From the NCBI RefSeq assembly GCF_000271845.1, contig NZ_JH719395.1, positions 2,635,624 to 2,699,623 of the forward strand: a stretch of 64,000 nucleotides of DNA. Reading direction: 5' to 3'. Below, piece after piece: positions 1-8,749 of this stretch. Under the pieces are notes generated by a model. It saw only the letters and a list, made by a program, of their open reading frames with translations. It did not search any database and was not told where the DNA came from. This DNA is from Rhizobium leguminosarum bv. trifolii WSM2297 (GTDB taxonomy: Bacteria; Pseudomonadota; Alphaproteobacteria; Rhizobiales; Rhizobiaceae). Positions within the stretch are counted from its first letter, which is position 1, and each line of letters starts with the position of its first letter. The position numbers and the translations under genes are program-made.

Positions 1-353
1 GTTTCGTCGACCGGCTCCTCGACCGGCGGCTCTTCGACGGCCGTCTCCGGTGCAGGCGCCGGTTCGCCTTCGTCGTGAACCGTTTGTTCTTCCAGGGCTT
101 CCCGCGCAGTGGCGACGGCAACCGGCTCATCGAGCGGCAGCGCCTCGGAGTGCTCGCCTTCCACTTCGCGGATGGCGGCCTCGAGCTTTTCGAGCTGGCG
201 TTGCAGCATGGCTTCCGGCGGACGCGGCTTCATGTTCTCGAGCTGCCGCTGCACTGCGCCGCGGGCACGTTCGTAGACCTTCACCCGCATCTCTGGGGTA
301 TTTTCAGCCAGGCCGTCGACGGCCCGCCGAATAACTGCAATAAAATCCGCCAT
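1..353 (-). CDS. Conserved hypothetical protein, C-terminus cut by window edge
   Basis: An open frame on the minus strand starts at an ATG (351-353) and runs without a stop off the left end, giving about 117 residues. It begins MADFIAVIRRAVDGLAENTP. The first ~85 residues are charged and probably helical (Arg/Glu/Gln rich, with a heptad-like LQRQLEKLEAAIREVEGEHS stretch). From about residue 90 it becomes a Pro/Glu-rich acidic linker. A purine-rich GAGAAAG lies just upstream of the start. It is co-directional with purA, which starts 1.4 kb upstream on the same strand, so co-transcription is possible. I do not recognise the family. Only the N-terminal part is visible, so no function is proposed. 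Confidence 0.6.
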   Translation of the reverse strand, partial: MADFIAVIRRAVDGLAENTPEMRVKVYERARGAVQRQLENMKPRPPEAMLQRQLEKLEAAIREVEGEHSEALPLDEPVAVATAREALEEQTVHDEGEPAPAPETAVEEPPVEEPVDE

Positions 354-413
354 CAGTACTTTCTCAAGAAGTCCGGCACCCTACCGAACCATCCTCCACA
401 GTGACCCGTGAGC

Positions 414-1712
414 TTAATCCTCAAACGGATCGGTCACAAGTATCGTGTCGTCCCGCTCCGGGCTGGTGGAAAGGAGCGCAACAGGCGCCCCGATCAGCTC
501 TTCGACCTGGCGAACATATTTGATCGCCTGCGCCGGCAGGTCCGCCCAGCTGCGAGCGCCGACGGTCGATTCCTTCCAGCCCTCCAGCGTGATGTAGACC
601 GGTTCGACCCTAGCTTGCGCTCCCTGGCTTGCCGGAAGATGATCAATCTGTTCGCCGTCGAGCATGTAACCGACGCAGATCTTCAATTCTTCGAGGCCAT
701 CGAGCACGTCGAGCTTGGTGAGGGCGATGCCGGTGATGCCGTTGGTGGCGATCGACTGGCGCACGAGGGCGGCGTCGAACCAACCGCAGCGCCGCTTGCG
801 CCCCGTTACCACGCCGAACTCATGACCTTTTTCGCCGAGGAACTCACCGATCGCATCCTTCAGCTCTGTCGGGAACGGGCCTTCGCCAACACGTGTCGTA
901 TAGGCCTTGGTGATGCCGAGGATGTAGCCGAGCGAGCCCGGCCCCATGCCGGAACCGGCAGCCGCCTGACCGGCCACGGTGTTCGACGAGGTCACGAAAG
1001 GATAGGTGCCGTGGTCGATGTCGAGCAGGCTGCCCTGCGCACCTTCGAAGAGGATGCGCGAGCCCTTGCGGCGCTCCTTATCGAGGAACAGCCAGACGGT
1101 GTCACGGAACGGCAGCACCCGATCGGCGATCGAGGTCAATTCGTCCATGATCGTCTGGTGGCTGACTTCGGCGACGCCGAGGCCGCGGCGAAGCGCATTG
1201 TGATGCGTCAGAATACGGTCGACCTTGCCGGCAAGGCTGTCGAGATCGGCAAGATCCATCACCCGGATGGCGCGGCGGCCGACCTTGTCTTCATAGGCAG
1301 GGCCGATGCCGCGGCGTGTCGTGCCGATCTTGGTGCCGCTGTTCGACGCCGCATCCTCGCGCATCGCGTCGAGCTCGCGGTGCAGCGACAGAATGAGCGT
1401 CGCATTGTCGGCAATGCGCAGATTGTCCGGCGTCACCGTCACGCCCTGGGCCGCCAGCCGACCGATCTCAGCGATCAGCGCATGCGGATCGACGACGACG
1501 CCGTTGCCGATCACCGCCATTTTGCCCGGACGCACGACGCCGGACGGCAGCAGCGACAGCTTGTAGCTGGTGCCGTCGATGACGAGTGTATGGCCGGCAT
1601 TATGTCCGCCCTGATAGCGCACAACGATATCCGCGCGCTCCGAAAGCCAGTCGACAATCTTGCCTTTGCCTTCGTCACCCCATTGCGAACCGACCACGAC
1701 TACGTTCGTCAT
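414..1712 (-). CDS. purA: Adenylosuccinate synthetase
   Basis: Cytosolic enzyme that joins IMP and aspartate using GTP to give adenylosuccinate, the first committed step from IMP to AMP. The 432-residue product has the usual family length. The N-terminal phosphate-binding loop GDEGKGK sits at residues 12-18, with the catalytic Asp13. GGHNAGHT follows with the catalytic His41. Further family blocks are visible: [34 protein letters not shown] and the GTP-binding region near [13 protein letters not shown]. The ATG start fits the conserved N-terminus [18 protein letters not shown] exactly. The long open frames on the opposite strand are shadows of its GC-rich codon usage. Confidence 0.98.
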   Translation of the reverse strand: MTNVVVVGSQWGDEGKGKIVDWLSERADIVVRYQGGHNAGHTLVIDGTSYKLSLLPSGVVRPGKMAVIGNGVVVDPHALIAEIGRLAAQGVTVTPDNLRIADNATLILSLHRELDAMREDAASNSGTKIGTTRRGIGPAYEDKVGRRAIRVMDLADLDSLAGKVDRILTHHNALRRGLGVAEVSHQTIMDELTSIADRVLPFRDTVWLFLDKERRKGSRILFEGAQGSLLDIDHGTYPFVTSSNTVAGQAAAGSGMGPGSLGYILGITKAYTTRVGEGPFPTELKDAIGEFLGEKGHEFGVVTGRKRRCGWFDAALVRQSIATNGITGIALTKLDVLDGLEELKICVGYMLDGEQIDHLPASQGAQARVEPVYITLEGWKESTVGARSWADLPAQAIKYVRQVEELIGAPVALLSTSPERDDTILVTDPFED

Positions 1713-1903
1713 CCAACTCTTCCTGTTACCGGCGGAAAACCGCGCACCTGCTCAAACCCGCGCATCTATAAAGCTTTGTTTTTGGGAAAGCGACCCTGTT
1801 GTCACAGTAGATTGGGCTTTTTACGTGACAAATCAGCAGCCGGCAGGCTATTGCCCGTCACAAAACGCCGCTTGGCGATCGCGGAAAGACGGGAAGAACG
1901 CTC

Positions 1904-2821
1904 TTGCAAGCCACGGCCTATCTCTGCCTCGTTATCGCTACCCTCTGCTGGGGCGGCAACTCCGTCGCCGGCAAGCTCGCAGTCGGGCATATCAGCCCGA
2001 TGATGCTGACCTTTCTGCGCTGGTTTATCGCCCTGGCGCTGATCGCCCTGATCTCGGTACCGCAGCTCAAGAGAGACTGGCCGGTGGTCCGGAAGAACCT
2101 GCCGCTGCTGTTCTTCTACGGCGTCATCGGCTACACGCTTTTCAACGCCATGCTTTATTCGGCCGTGCAATATACGACGGCGATCAATGTCGCCATCGAG
2201 CAGGCCGGCATTCCGATGCTGATCTTCCTGTTGAATTTCATGTTCTTCCGCACCGGCATCTCGCTGGCGCAATGTCTCGGCTTCGGCATGACGCTGATCG
2301 GCGTCGCACTGACCGCCGCTCACGGCGACCTGACGACGCTGCTGCAACTAAGCCTCAACCGCGGCGACGGGCTGATGTTGATCGCCATTGCCGCCTACTC
2401 GGTCTACACGATCTTCCTGCGCTGGAAGCCGCCGCTCGACTGGCGCACGCTGATGGCGTTCCCGGCACTCGGCGCCATGCTGACCTCGGTGCCGCTGCTT
2501 CTTTGGGAAGCCGGCCGGGGTGCCGCGCAATGGCCGGATCAGGCCGGCTGGCTCATCACGTTCTACACGGCGACCTTCCCGTCGCTGCTGGCGCAGATCC
2601 TCTATATCAAGGGTGTCGAGGCGATCGGCGCGAATCGGGCCGGGCTGTTCATCAATCTCGTGCCGGTGTTCGGAACTTTGCTCTCCGTCGCCCTGATCGG
2701 CGAGAGGCTGCAGTCTTTCCACATGATCGCGCTGGCCCTAACCTTGGGCGGCATCGCCATCGCCGAAAAAGGCCGGCCGAAAGCTTCGGCTCCTACCGTT
2801 CCGGCCTCACCTGTGGATTAG
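1904..2821 (+). CDS. EamA/DMT-family transporter
   Basis: A 305-residue integral membrane protein with about ten hydrophobic helices and two EamA repeats (roughly residues 5-140 and 150-290). It begins MQATAYLCLVIATLCWGGNS; the CWGGNSVAGK motif after helix 1 is typical of EamA proteins. Members are inner-membrane exporters of amino acids or other metabolites, and the substrate cannot be read from sequence. The start codon is TTG with a purine-rich GGAAGA a few bases upstream; no in-frame ATG lies before the first helix. It is divergent from purA, with a 191-bp intergenic region, and ends 23 bp from the convergent GNAT gene. Confidence 0.88.
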   Translation: MQATAYLCLVIATLCWGGNSVAGKLAVGHISPMMLTFLRWFIALALIALISVPQLKRDWPVVRKNLPLLFFYGVIGYTLFNAMLYSAVQYTTAINVAIEQAGIPMLIFLLNFMFFRTGISLAQCLGFGMTLIGVALTAAHGDLTTLLQLSLNRGDGLMLIAIAAYSVYTIFLRWKPPLDWRTLMAFPALGAMLTSVPLLLWEAGRGAAQWPDQAGWLITFYTATFPSLLAQILYIKGVEAIGANRAGLFINLVPVFGTLLSVALIGERLQSFHMIALALTLGGIAIAEKGRPKASAPTVPASPVD

Positions 2822-2844
2822 AGGCTTTCCTGATCAGGAAGGCT

Positions 2845-3693
2845 CTAACCAAGCTCCAGCGTCGTCACGCCGAAGACGTGCTTCAGCGGAATGGCCGGCG
2901 CCGGTCCGCGATACATGCGCGTCGTCTCGAACACCGGTTGAAGGCCGAGGCCCTCGGCAAGCGCCACCGCCTCATGATTCTCCGCGGGGATATCGATGAA
3001 AACAGCAGCCCCTTTCGCTTCGGGGATCAATTCGGTAAGCAGGGCTGCGGCGTTGTCGGCATCGTTGGCAAAGAGCGGCCCGATCTTGTAACCCTCGTAG
3101 CAGCGGCGGATCGTGCCGTAACCGCGGATCTTTCCGCTCTTGCGCACCACAGCCGAGCGACGGCCTTTGCGACCGGTGCACCAGGCGGCAAGGAAGGCAT
3201 CCCGCGGCTGCGGAAAGACCGCCGAATCATAACGCTGCAGGCCTTCGAGACGCGAATCCATGACCGGGTGCGCGGCAAGCGCCGAGACCGGCAAGGTGGT
3301 GGCGACGCCGCCGTAGCGAATTGTGGAATAGGCGGGTTCGAAGCCGGCCTTGCGGTAGTTGTCCTGCTGTGCGGCGACGCCGTCGAGACCGATTGTGCGG
3401 TCCCCCGCGCTGGCAATACCCGTTTCCCAAATCGCCTTGCCGTAACCCTTGCCCCGGAAATCGGGATGGACGATGTAGAGGCCCAGGAAGGCGAAACTCT
3501 CGCCGTATTTGACGACCGAGATCGAACCGACCGGGACTTCACCGATGGCGCCGACGAAAAATCCCGACGGATCAGCCTCGATGAATGCAAGCGAATCGTC
3601 GAGGCCCGGGTTCCAGCCCTCCTGACGCGCCCATTCGAGCACGAGCTCGAGTTCGCCGGGCCGCATTGAACGAACGGCAAATTCCGAATTCAT
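2845..3693 (-). CDS. GNAT-family N-acetyltransferase (two-domain)
   Basis: A 282-residue protein starting MNSEFAVRSMRPGELELVLE. Residues 1-130 form a GNAT fold; the acetyl-CoA pyrophosphate loop is in HPDFRGKGYGKAIW (R/Q-x-x-G-x-G/A pattern). A second C-terminal domain (about residues 150-280) resembles the extra acetyltransferase-like domain of the YitH group. The ATG at 3693 is chosen over an upstream start at 3747 because GGGAAAG lies six bases before it and the GNAT fold begins directly afterwards. The acceptor substrate is unknown. It is convergent with the EamA transporter. Confidence 0.85.
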   Translation of the reverse strand: MNSEFAVRSMRPGELELVLEWARQEGWNPGLDDSLAFIEADPSGFFVGAIGEVPVGSISVVKYGESFAFLGLYIVHPDFRGKGYGKAIWETGIASAGDRTIGLDGVAAQQDNYRKAGFEPAYSTIRYGGVATTLPVSALAAHPVMDSRLEGLQRYDSAVFPQPRDAFLAAWCTGRKGRRSAVVRKSGKIRGYGTIRRCYEGYKIGPLFANDADNAAALLTELIPEAKGAAVFIDIPAENHEAVALAEGLGLQPVFETTRMYRGPAPAIPLKHVFGVTTLELG

Positions 3694-3959
3694 GCGACTT
3701 TCCCAGATTGAATGTCCCGCAAGTCCATCCCGGCAACGGCAAAGCAATTGTCAGGTCCCCAGTTCCCCGATTGCACCTGCGAATGATGGAGAGCCGCGCC
3801 CATGATCTTGACCACGCGTATAATCATTTTTCGATGCAATGCAGAAAGCTTCGTTTCCGCATTAGCATGAAACAATGCCGATGCAAGCTCAAGAAAATTA
3901 CTTGCGCGCCAATTATCTTCCCGCAGCCGCGAAAGCGCGGCGGCGGCCCCACTGACGGA
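3694..3959. other. Intergenic region without a clear gene
   Basis: This stretch lies between the GNAT start and the end of the GGDEF-EAL gene, both on the minus strand. A GC-rich hairpin (CCGCG-AAAG-CGCGG at about 3927-3940, extendable outward) sits 20 bp past the GGDEF-EAL stop and may act as its terminator, though no clear U-tract follows. Short open frames here have no start signal or recognisable content. Confidence 0.4.
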
Positions 3960-5783
3960 TCACCGGGCCGTTCCGCCCATCGCGGTCTTCTGCTTTTCGA
4001 TCCCGCCCACGGGTGAGAAAAGACGAGCCGTCTCGGCCGCCGGGGCGGGATAACCGAACGCGTAGCCCTGCAGGCCATCGCAGCCGAGTTCAGCCAGGAC
4101 GACGGCATGCGCCTCGGTCTCGATGCCCTCGGCGATCACCTCGACATCGAGCGCCTTGGCGATTTCCACGATGGAACCCACCACGCGTCGCTGCTCGGCG
4201 GAATTGACGACTTCGGCGATGAGCTGCCGGTCGATCTTCAGCCGCTTCGGCCTGAGCTTGACGAGACCGATGAGCGAGGCATGGCCGGATCCGAAATCAT
4301 CGATCTCGATGTCGATGCCCATCTGTTTGATATCGCCGATATGGTCGAGCAGTTTTTCGTCGCTGTCGTCGAGGAAAATCGTCTCGACCAATTCGAAAAC
4401 GATCGCGCCGGGCGGAATGTCGAGTTTCCTCAGTTTGCCGAGCAACGTCGGATCGGCAAGGCGCGACGCCGAGATATTGACGGCGATGCGCGGAACCGCA
4501 AAGCCGCGCAACAGCCAGAACAGCCGGTCTTCGAGAACACCTTTGAGGATCGCCGCGTCGATTTCCGCCGCAAGCCCGTGCTCGTCGGCGATCTTCAGGA
4601 ATATCCCCGGGGCGAGCACGCCCTTCTCCGGATGTTTCCAGCGCGCCAGGGCCTCGAAGCCGATGACTTCCCGCGTCCGGGCGTCGAGCTGCACCTGATA
4701 ATAGGGAACGATCTCGCCGCGCTCCAGCCCGAGCTTCAGCCCTTCGGCGAGGCGACGCTTGGCGCGCAGATCCTCCTGCAGTTGCCGCGTGAAGAATTCG
4801 ACGCGGTTGCGCCCGAGCTTCTTGGCCTGGTAGAGCGCGAGATCCGATTCGGCAAGCAGGTTACGCGCCCGCCGATCGCCGCTCCAGGAAACGCCGATAG
4901 AGGCGCCGGATTGCAGCATCTCCTGACCGAAGCGGATCTTCTTCCGCAGCCGGCGCTGAAGGTCGTCGGTAATCAGTTTCAGCTCAGTGAGATCGCTGAA
5001 ATTGACCAGCACGATGACGAACTCGTCGCCGCCGACGCGGGCGACCATGCCATTTGCGGGAATGGCGGCGGTAATGCGAAGGGCTGCGGCCCTTAGAACC
5101 GCGTCGCCTGCGGCATGACCGTGACTGTCGTTGATCTGCTTGAACTGGTCGAGATCGAGATGCAGGACGCCGAGCGTCGTGATGCTTCTGTCCGCCGGCA
5201 GCTCTGTGAGCCGCTTGTCGAGGAGGCGCCGGTTCGGCAAGCCGGTGAGATAATCGTGATCGGCAACATGCTCGATACGCGCATTGCTTTCCTCGAGCGC
5301 CAGCGCCCGCGCCTCTGCCACCATTTTCTCCCGCGCCAGTTCCGCGTTGAGCAGGACGTCGGCGGTGACATCCCATTCGGCGCCGATGAAGGAAGGCAAC
5401 CCCTCCGCATCCACGTAGAAATGTGCGCGCGAACGCAGATGGCGGATCTCGCCGCCGGGCAGCACGATCCGAAATTGCGAATTGTAGGCGCCCCTTGTCG
5501 CAATCGCCTCGTCGAAGTCGCGTTCGGCCTGCTCGCGATCGTCGGGATGGATGGCGTTCGACCAAAGCAATGCCGGCACCAGACGGCAGGTCTCGCCAGT
5601 CTCGTAAAGACGGTGCATCTGCGCATCCCACAAGATCCCGTCCTGCTCGATGCTGTGCTCCCAGACACCGATCTGGGATGCATCGAGAGCGAGTTCGAGC
5701 CGGCGCAGAAGATCCTGAAACTCTCGTTCGGATCGTGTGGTTTTGTTTTCTGGCAACGCGGTCTGAGCCTTGGAAACATGCAT
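3960..5783 (-). CDS. PAS-GGDEF-EAL cyclic-di-GMP signalling protein
   Basis: A 607-residue protein with three parts. A PAS sensor covers about residues 25-150, followed by a short coiled linker. The diguanylate cyclase domain (175-335) has an intact GGDEF motif at 251-255. The phosphodiesterase domain (345-595) keeps FEALARW with EAL at 377-379 and DDFGSG, so both active-site signatures are intact. The RxxD inhibitory site usually five residues before GGDEF is absent (PANG there), so product inhibition through it is unlikely. No transmembrane helix or signal peptide is visible, so it should be cytosolic and sense a soluble signal. A role in switching between attachment and motility is inferred from the family only. 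Confidence 0.95.
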   Translation of the reverse strand: MHVSKAQTALPENKTTRSEREFQDLLRRLELALDASQIGVWEHSIEQDGILWDAQMHRLYETGETCRLVPALLWSNAIHPDDREQAERDFDEAIATRGAYNSQFRIVLPGGEIRHLRSRAHFYVDAEGLPSFIGAEWDVTADVLLNAELAREKMVAEARALALEESNARIEHVADHDYLTGLPNRRLLDKRLTELPADRSITTLGVLHLDLDQFKQINDSHGHAAGDAVLRAAALRITAAIPANGMVARVGGDEFVIVLVNFSDLTELKLITDDLQRRLRKKIRFGQEMLQSGASIGVSWSGDRRARNLLAESDLALYQAKKLGRNRVEFFTRQLQEDLRAKRRLAEGLKLGLERGEIVPYYQVQLDARTREVIGFEALARWKHPEKGVLAPGIFLKIADEHGLAAEIDAAILKGVLEDRLFWLLRGFAVPRIAVNISASRLADPTLLGKLRKLDIPPGAIVFELVETIFLDDSDEKLLDHIGDIKQMGIDIEIDDFGSGHASLIGLVKLRPKRLKIDRQLIAEVVNSAEQRRVVGSIVEIAKALDVEVIAEGIETEAHAVVLAELGCDGLQGYAFGYPAPAAETARLFSPVGGIEKQKTAMGGTAR

Positions 5784-5912
5784 AACAGCAATATGGTCTC
5801 AGGCCGGCATTAATGAAGGCTTTTTCCAATAACCGAATTCGTGACTAGGTGAACTGTTGGTTACGGCCTTCTCCTTTTGGATCATGGCCCTGGCAGTCTC
5901 CTACAGCTTGGA

Positions 5913-7697
5913 TCAGTGGTTGTGCCGCGGCGGTTTTTTGGCGATCTGGCGGAATTCCGCCGCGCCCTCCAGAACCGCACCGTCCGACAGTTGTGTCACC
6001 GAGCGGCGGTAGATCTGCTGCCACGGCGTCGCATCGGCCGGCACCGGCGGGATACCCTCGCCCTTGCGCCGATCGATCTCGGTCTCGTCGACCAGCATGT
6101 CGCAGCGCCCGTGGTTGAAATCGATGCGGATAATGTCGCCGGTGCGAAGCCAGGCGAGACCGCCGCCGGCAGCACTCTCAGGCGAAGCGTTGAGGATCGA
6201 CGGGCTGTCCGCCGTGCCCGATTGGCGGCCATCGCCGATCGTCGGCAGGCTGCTGATGCCGCGCTTCAGTAGGTGATCCGGCGGCTGCATGTTGACGACC
6301 TCAGCCGAACCCGGCCAGCCGAGGGGCCCGGCGCCGCGGATGACCAGGATGGTATTCTCGTCGATGCCGAGTTCAGGATCGTTGATGCGCCGGTGATAGT
6401 CCTCCGACCCTTCAAAGACTACCGCCCTGCCCTCGAAGACGCCTTCGCGCCCCGGCTCCTGAAGGTAGCGCCGGCGGAAATCCTCCGAGACGACGCTCAT
6501 CTTCATGATCGCGAAATCGAAGAGATTGCCCTTGAGAACAAGGAAGCCGGCTCGCTCCTTCAGCGGCGTCTGGAATGGCCGGATAACCTCGCGGTCGCGC
6601 GCTTCCTTGCCCTTCAGGTTCTCGGCCATCGTCCTGCCGGTCACGCTACGACAGTCGCCATCGAGCTTTCCGGCCTGCAGCAGTTCCCACATGATCGCCG
6701 GCGTGCCGCCGGCGCGATGAAAGCGCTCGCCGAGATAGGCGCCCGCCGGCTGGACATTGGCCAGCAGCGGGATATCGAAGCCGTGCACCTGCCAGTCGTC
6801 GGGATGGAGTTCGACGCCGGCATGTTTCGCCATCGCCGCCAGATGCGGCTGGGCGTTGGTCGAGCCGCCGATCGCCGAATTGGTACGGATGGCATTGAGG
6901 AAAGCCGCCCGCGTCAGAATATCCGACGGCTTCAGATCTTCAAAGACGATCTCGACGGCGCGCCGCCCGGTGCGATAGGCCATCTGGCCGCGCTCGCGGT
7001 AGGCAGCCGGAATGGCGCCGCAGCCGGTCAGCGACAGGCCGAGTGCCTCGGCAAGCGCGTTCATCGTCGAAGCCGTGCCCATCGTATTGCAGTGGCCGAC
7101 GGAGGGAGCCGAATCGAGTGCCGCCTGCAGGAACTCTTCCCGATCGATCTCGCCTGCCGCATATTTCCGCCGCATCCGCCAGATGACCGTGCCGGAGCCC
7201 GCCAGTTCCCCCTCGTGCCAGCCGTCGAGCATCGGGCCGCCGGAGAGCACGATCGCCGGAATATCGACCGTCGAAGCAGCCATGATCGCCGAAGGCGTGG
7301 TCTTGTCGCAGCCGGTCGTCAGCACGACGCCGTCGAGCGGATAGCCATAGAGGATTTCGACGAGCCCGAGATAGGCGAGGTTGCGGTCGAGTGCCGCCGT
7401 CGGGCGTTTGCAGTTCTCGAAGATCGGATGTGTCGGAAATTCGATCGGAATGCCGCCGGCATCGCGAATGCCGTCGCGCACGCGCTTGGCAAGCTCGACA
7501 TGCACCCTGTTGCAGGGCGTGAGATCGCTGCCGCTCTGGGCAATGCCGATGATCGGCTTGCCGGAACGCAGCTCTTCCGGCGTGATGCCGTAATTCATGA
7601 AACGCTCGAGATAGAGCGCCGCCATGTCGATATGGTCAGGATTGTCGAACCAATCCTGCGAACGCAGACGCCGCTTTGGAGAGTGGCTGTCGGTCAC
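5913..7697 (-). CDS. xylD: D-xylonate dehydratase (IlvD/Edd family)
   Basis: Fe-S dependent dehydratase that converts D-xylonate to 2-keto-3-deoxy-D-xylonate in oxidative xylose catabolism. From memory, the 594-residue product follows Caulobacter XylD closely over its whole length: the N-terminal SQDWFDNPDHIDMAALYLER block, the GIAQSGSDLTPCN region and the final PPRHNH tail all correspond. Cluster cysteines Cys62 (TPCN), Cys130 (TTGCDKTTP) and Cys203 (GHCNTMGTAS) are present. Its start overlaps the stop of the upstream dehydrogenase by 4 bp (ATGA), so the two are translated together. L-arabonate is an alternative substrate because the subfamily is promiscuous. Confidence 0.9.
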   Translation of the reverse strand: MTDSHSPKRRLRSQDWFDNPDHIDMAALYLERFMNYGITPEELRSGKPIIGIAQSGSDLTPCNRVHVELAKRVRDGIRDAGGIPIEFPTHPIFENCKRPTAALDRNLAYLGLVEILYGYPLDGVVLTTGCDKTTPSAIMAASTVDIPAIVLSGGPMLDGWHEGELAGSGTVIWRMRRKYAAGEIDREEFLQAALDSAPSVGHCNTMGTASTMNALAEALGLSLTGCGAIPAAYRERGQMAYRTGRRAVEIVFEDLKPSDILTRAAFLNAIRTNSAIGGSTNAQPHLAAMAKHAGVELHPDDWQVHGFDIPLLANVQPAGAYLGERFHRAGGTPAIMWELLQAGKLDGDCRSVTGRTMAENLKGKEARDREVIRPFQTPLKERAGFLVLKGNLFDFAIMKMSVVSEDFRRRYLQEPGREGVFEGRAVVFEGSEDYHRRINDPELGIDENTILVIRGAGPLGWPGSAEVVNMQPPDHLLKRGISSLPTIGDGRQSGTADSPSILNASPESAAGGGLAWLRTGDIIRIDFNHGRCDMLVDETEIDRRKGEGIPPVPADATPWQQIYRRSVTQLSDGAVLEGAAEFRQIAKKPPRHNH

Positions 7698-8605
7698 CTC
7701 TTGCCTCCCGGCCGGGCATTCTTCTCTTCGAGATGCAGGAGCAGGCCGCTGTGATCTCTTTCGCCATTGCCGTTTGCGACGAATTCGCTGAATTCGGCGT
7801 GCACCGCCGCAGTCAGCGGCAGCGTCAGCGACAGGCTGTTGGCCGTCTCCATGGCAGCGTTCAGATCCTTCAGCTGGTTGCTGGACGAACCGCCGGGTGT
7901 AAACTGCCGCTCGACCATGCGCTTGCCGTGGAGCTCAAGGATACGGCTCTCGGCAAAGCCACCGCGAATGGCGTCTCGGAAAGCTGCCGGCGAGCCGCCG
8001 CCTGCCGCAATCAGCATCATCGCTTCGGCGACGGCGCCGATCGTCACCGCGACGATCTGCTGGTTGGCAAGCTTGGCAAGCTGGCCCGCCCCGCTGGGGC
8101 CGACGCGGGTCACGCGCCCCATCGGCGCAAACACATCCGCAAGCTTCTCGATCACCTCCTGGTCACCGCCCGCCATGATCGCCAGCGTACCGGCATCGGC
8201 CCCGACGACACCGCCGGAAACCGGCGCATCGACATGTGCGATGCCGCATTCGGCAAGCCTGGCAGAATGGTCGCGGGCAAAATGCGGGGCGATCGAACTC
8301 ATATCGATAACGGTGGCGCCCGCCGCCATCGCAGCCGCCGCTCCGCGGTCGAACAGCACGTCCTTCACCGCCTCGGCATTGGTCAGCATGGTGATGACGA
8401 CGTCGGCGCCCGAAACGGCATCGACCGGCGTTTCCGCAAGGACCGCGCCGTCTCCCGTCAGAGCCTCGGCCTTGCTCAGATCGCGATTCCAGACGGTGAC
8501 AGCAAAGCCCGCGCCAAGCAGCCGGCGCGCCATCGGCGCCCCCATCAGTCCGGTGCCGAGAAAGGCGATCCGCCTGCCGTCATGACCTCTGCTCGAAGCT
8601 GTCAT
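7694..8605 (-). CDS. NAD(P)-dependent 3-hydroxyisobutyrate dehydrogenase-family oxidoreductase
   Basis: A 303-residue beta-hydroxyacid dehydrogenase. A Rossmann fold starts at about residue 12 with GTGLMGAPMARRLLGAG (GxGxxG). The substrate-binding DAPVSGGVVGADAGTLAIM block lies near 125, and a helical C-terminal domain carries the catalytic-lysine region GQLAKLANQQIV (about 172-183). Family members reduce or oxidise short 3-hydroxyacids such as 3-hydroxyisobutyrate or tartronate semialdehyde. It is the first gene of a two-gene operon with xylD (4-bp overlap), so a sugar-acid intermediate is a plausible substrate. That link is inference from context. Confidence 0.88.
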   Translation of the reverse strand: MTASSRGHDGRRIAFLGTGLMGAPMARRLLGAGFAVTVWNRDLSKAEALTGDGAVLAETPVDAVSGADVVITMLTNAEAVKDVLFDRGAAAAMAAGATVIDMSSIAPHFARDHSARLAECGIAHVDAPVSGGVVGADAGTLAIMAGGDQEVIEKLADVFAPMGRVTRVGPSGAGQLAKLANQQIVAVTIGAVAEAMMLIAAGGGSPAAFRDAIRGGFAESRILELHGKRMVERQFTPGGSSSNQLKDLNAAMETANSLSLTLPLTAAVHAEFSEFVANGNGERDHSGLLLHLEEKNARPGGKR

Positions 8606-8689
8606 TCAGTCCTCCCAACTGTTGTTCGTCTTTGATAACCCCCTCACCCATCGTTGCAACCGTTTTGATGACGCATCGGCCCGAAAACG

Positions 8690-8720
8690 ATACGGGCGAG
8701 AACCGAAGTTCCCGCCCGAT
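8690..8720 (-). terminator. Hairpin downstream of RND pump gene
   Basis: The inverted repeat CGGGCGAGAAC-CGAA-GTTCCCGCCCG (8693-8718, 10 of 11 positions paired) lies about 30 bp beyond the stop of the minus-strand RND permease. The run of T after the stem on that strand is weak. It is a likely transcription end for the pump operon. Confidence 0.5.
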
Positions 8721-8749
8721 TTACTCGACAAAGGAAGGTTGAATTCCGT

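Noticed and set aside
408..2003. Long plus-strand open frame over purA
   Set aside because: It lies antisense to the clearly conserved purA, has Arg/Ala/Asp-rich low-complexity content typical of shadow frames in GC-rich DNA, and has no recognisable domain.
1660..3669. 669-codon plus-strand frame
   Set aside because: It runs out of frame through the EamA gene and antisense to the GNAT gene, with no domain content.
6273..7754. 493-codon plus-strand frame
   Set aside because: Antisense shadow of xylD, which has full-length family similarity.
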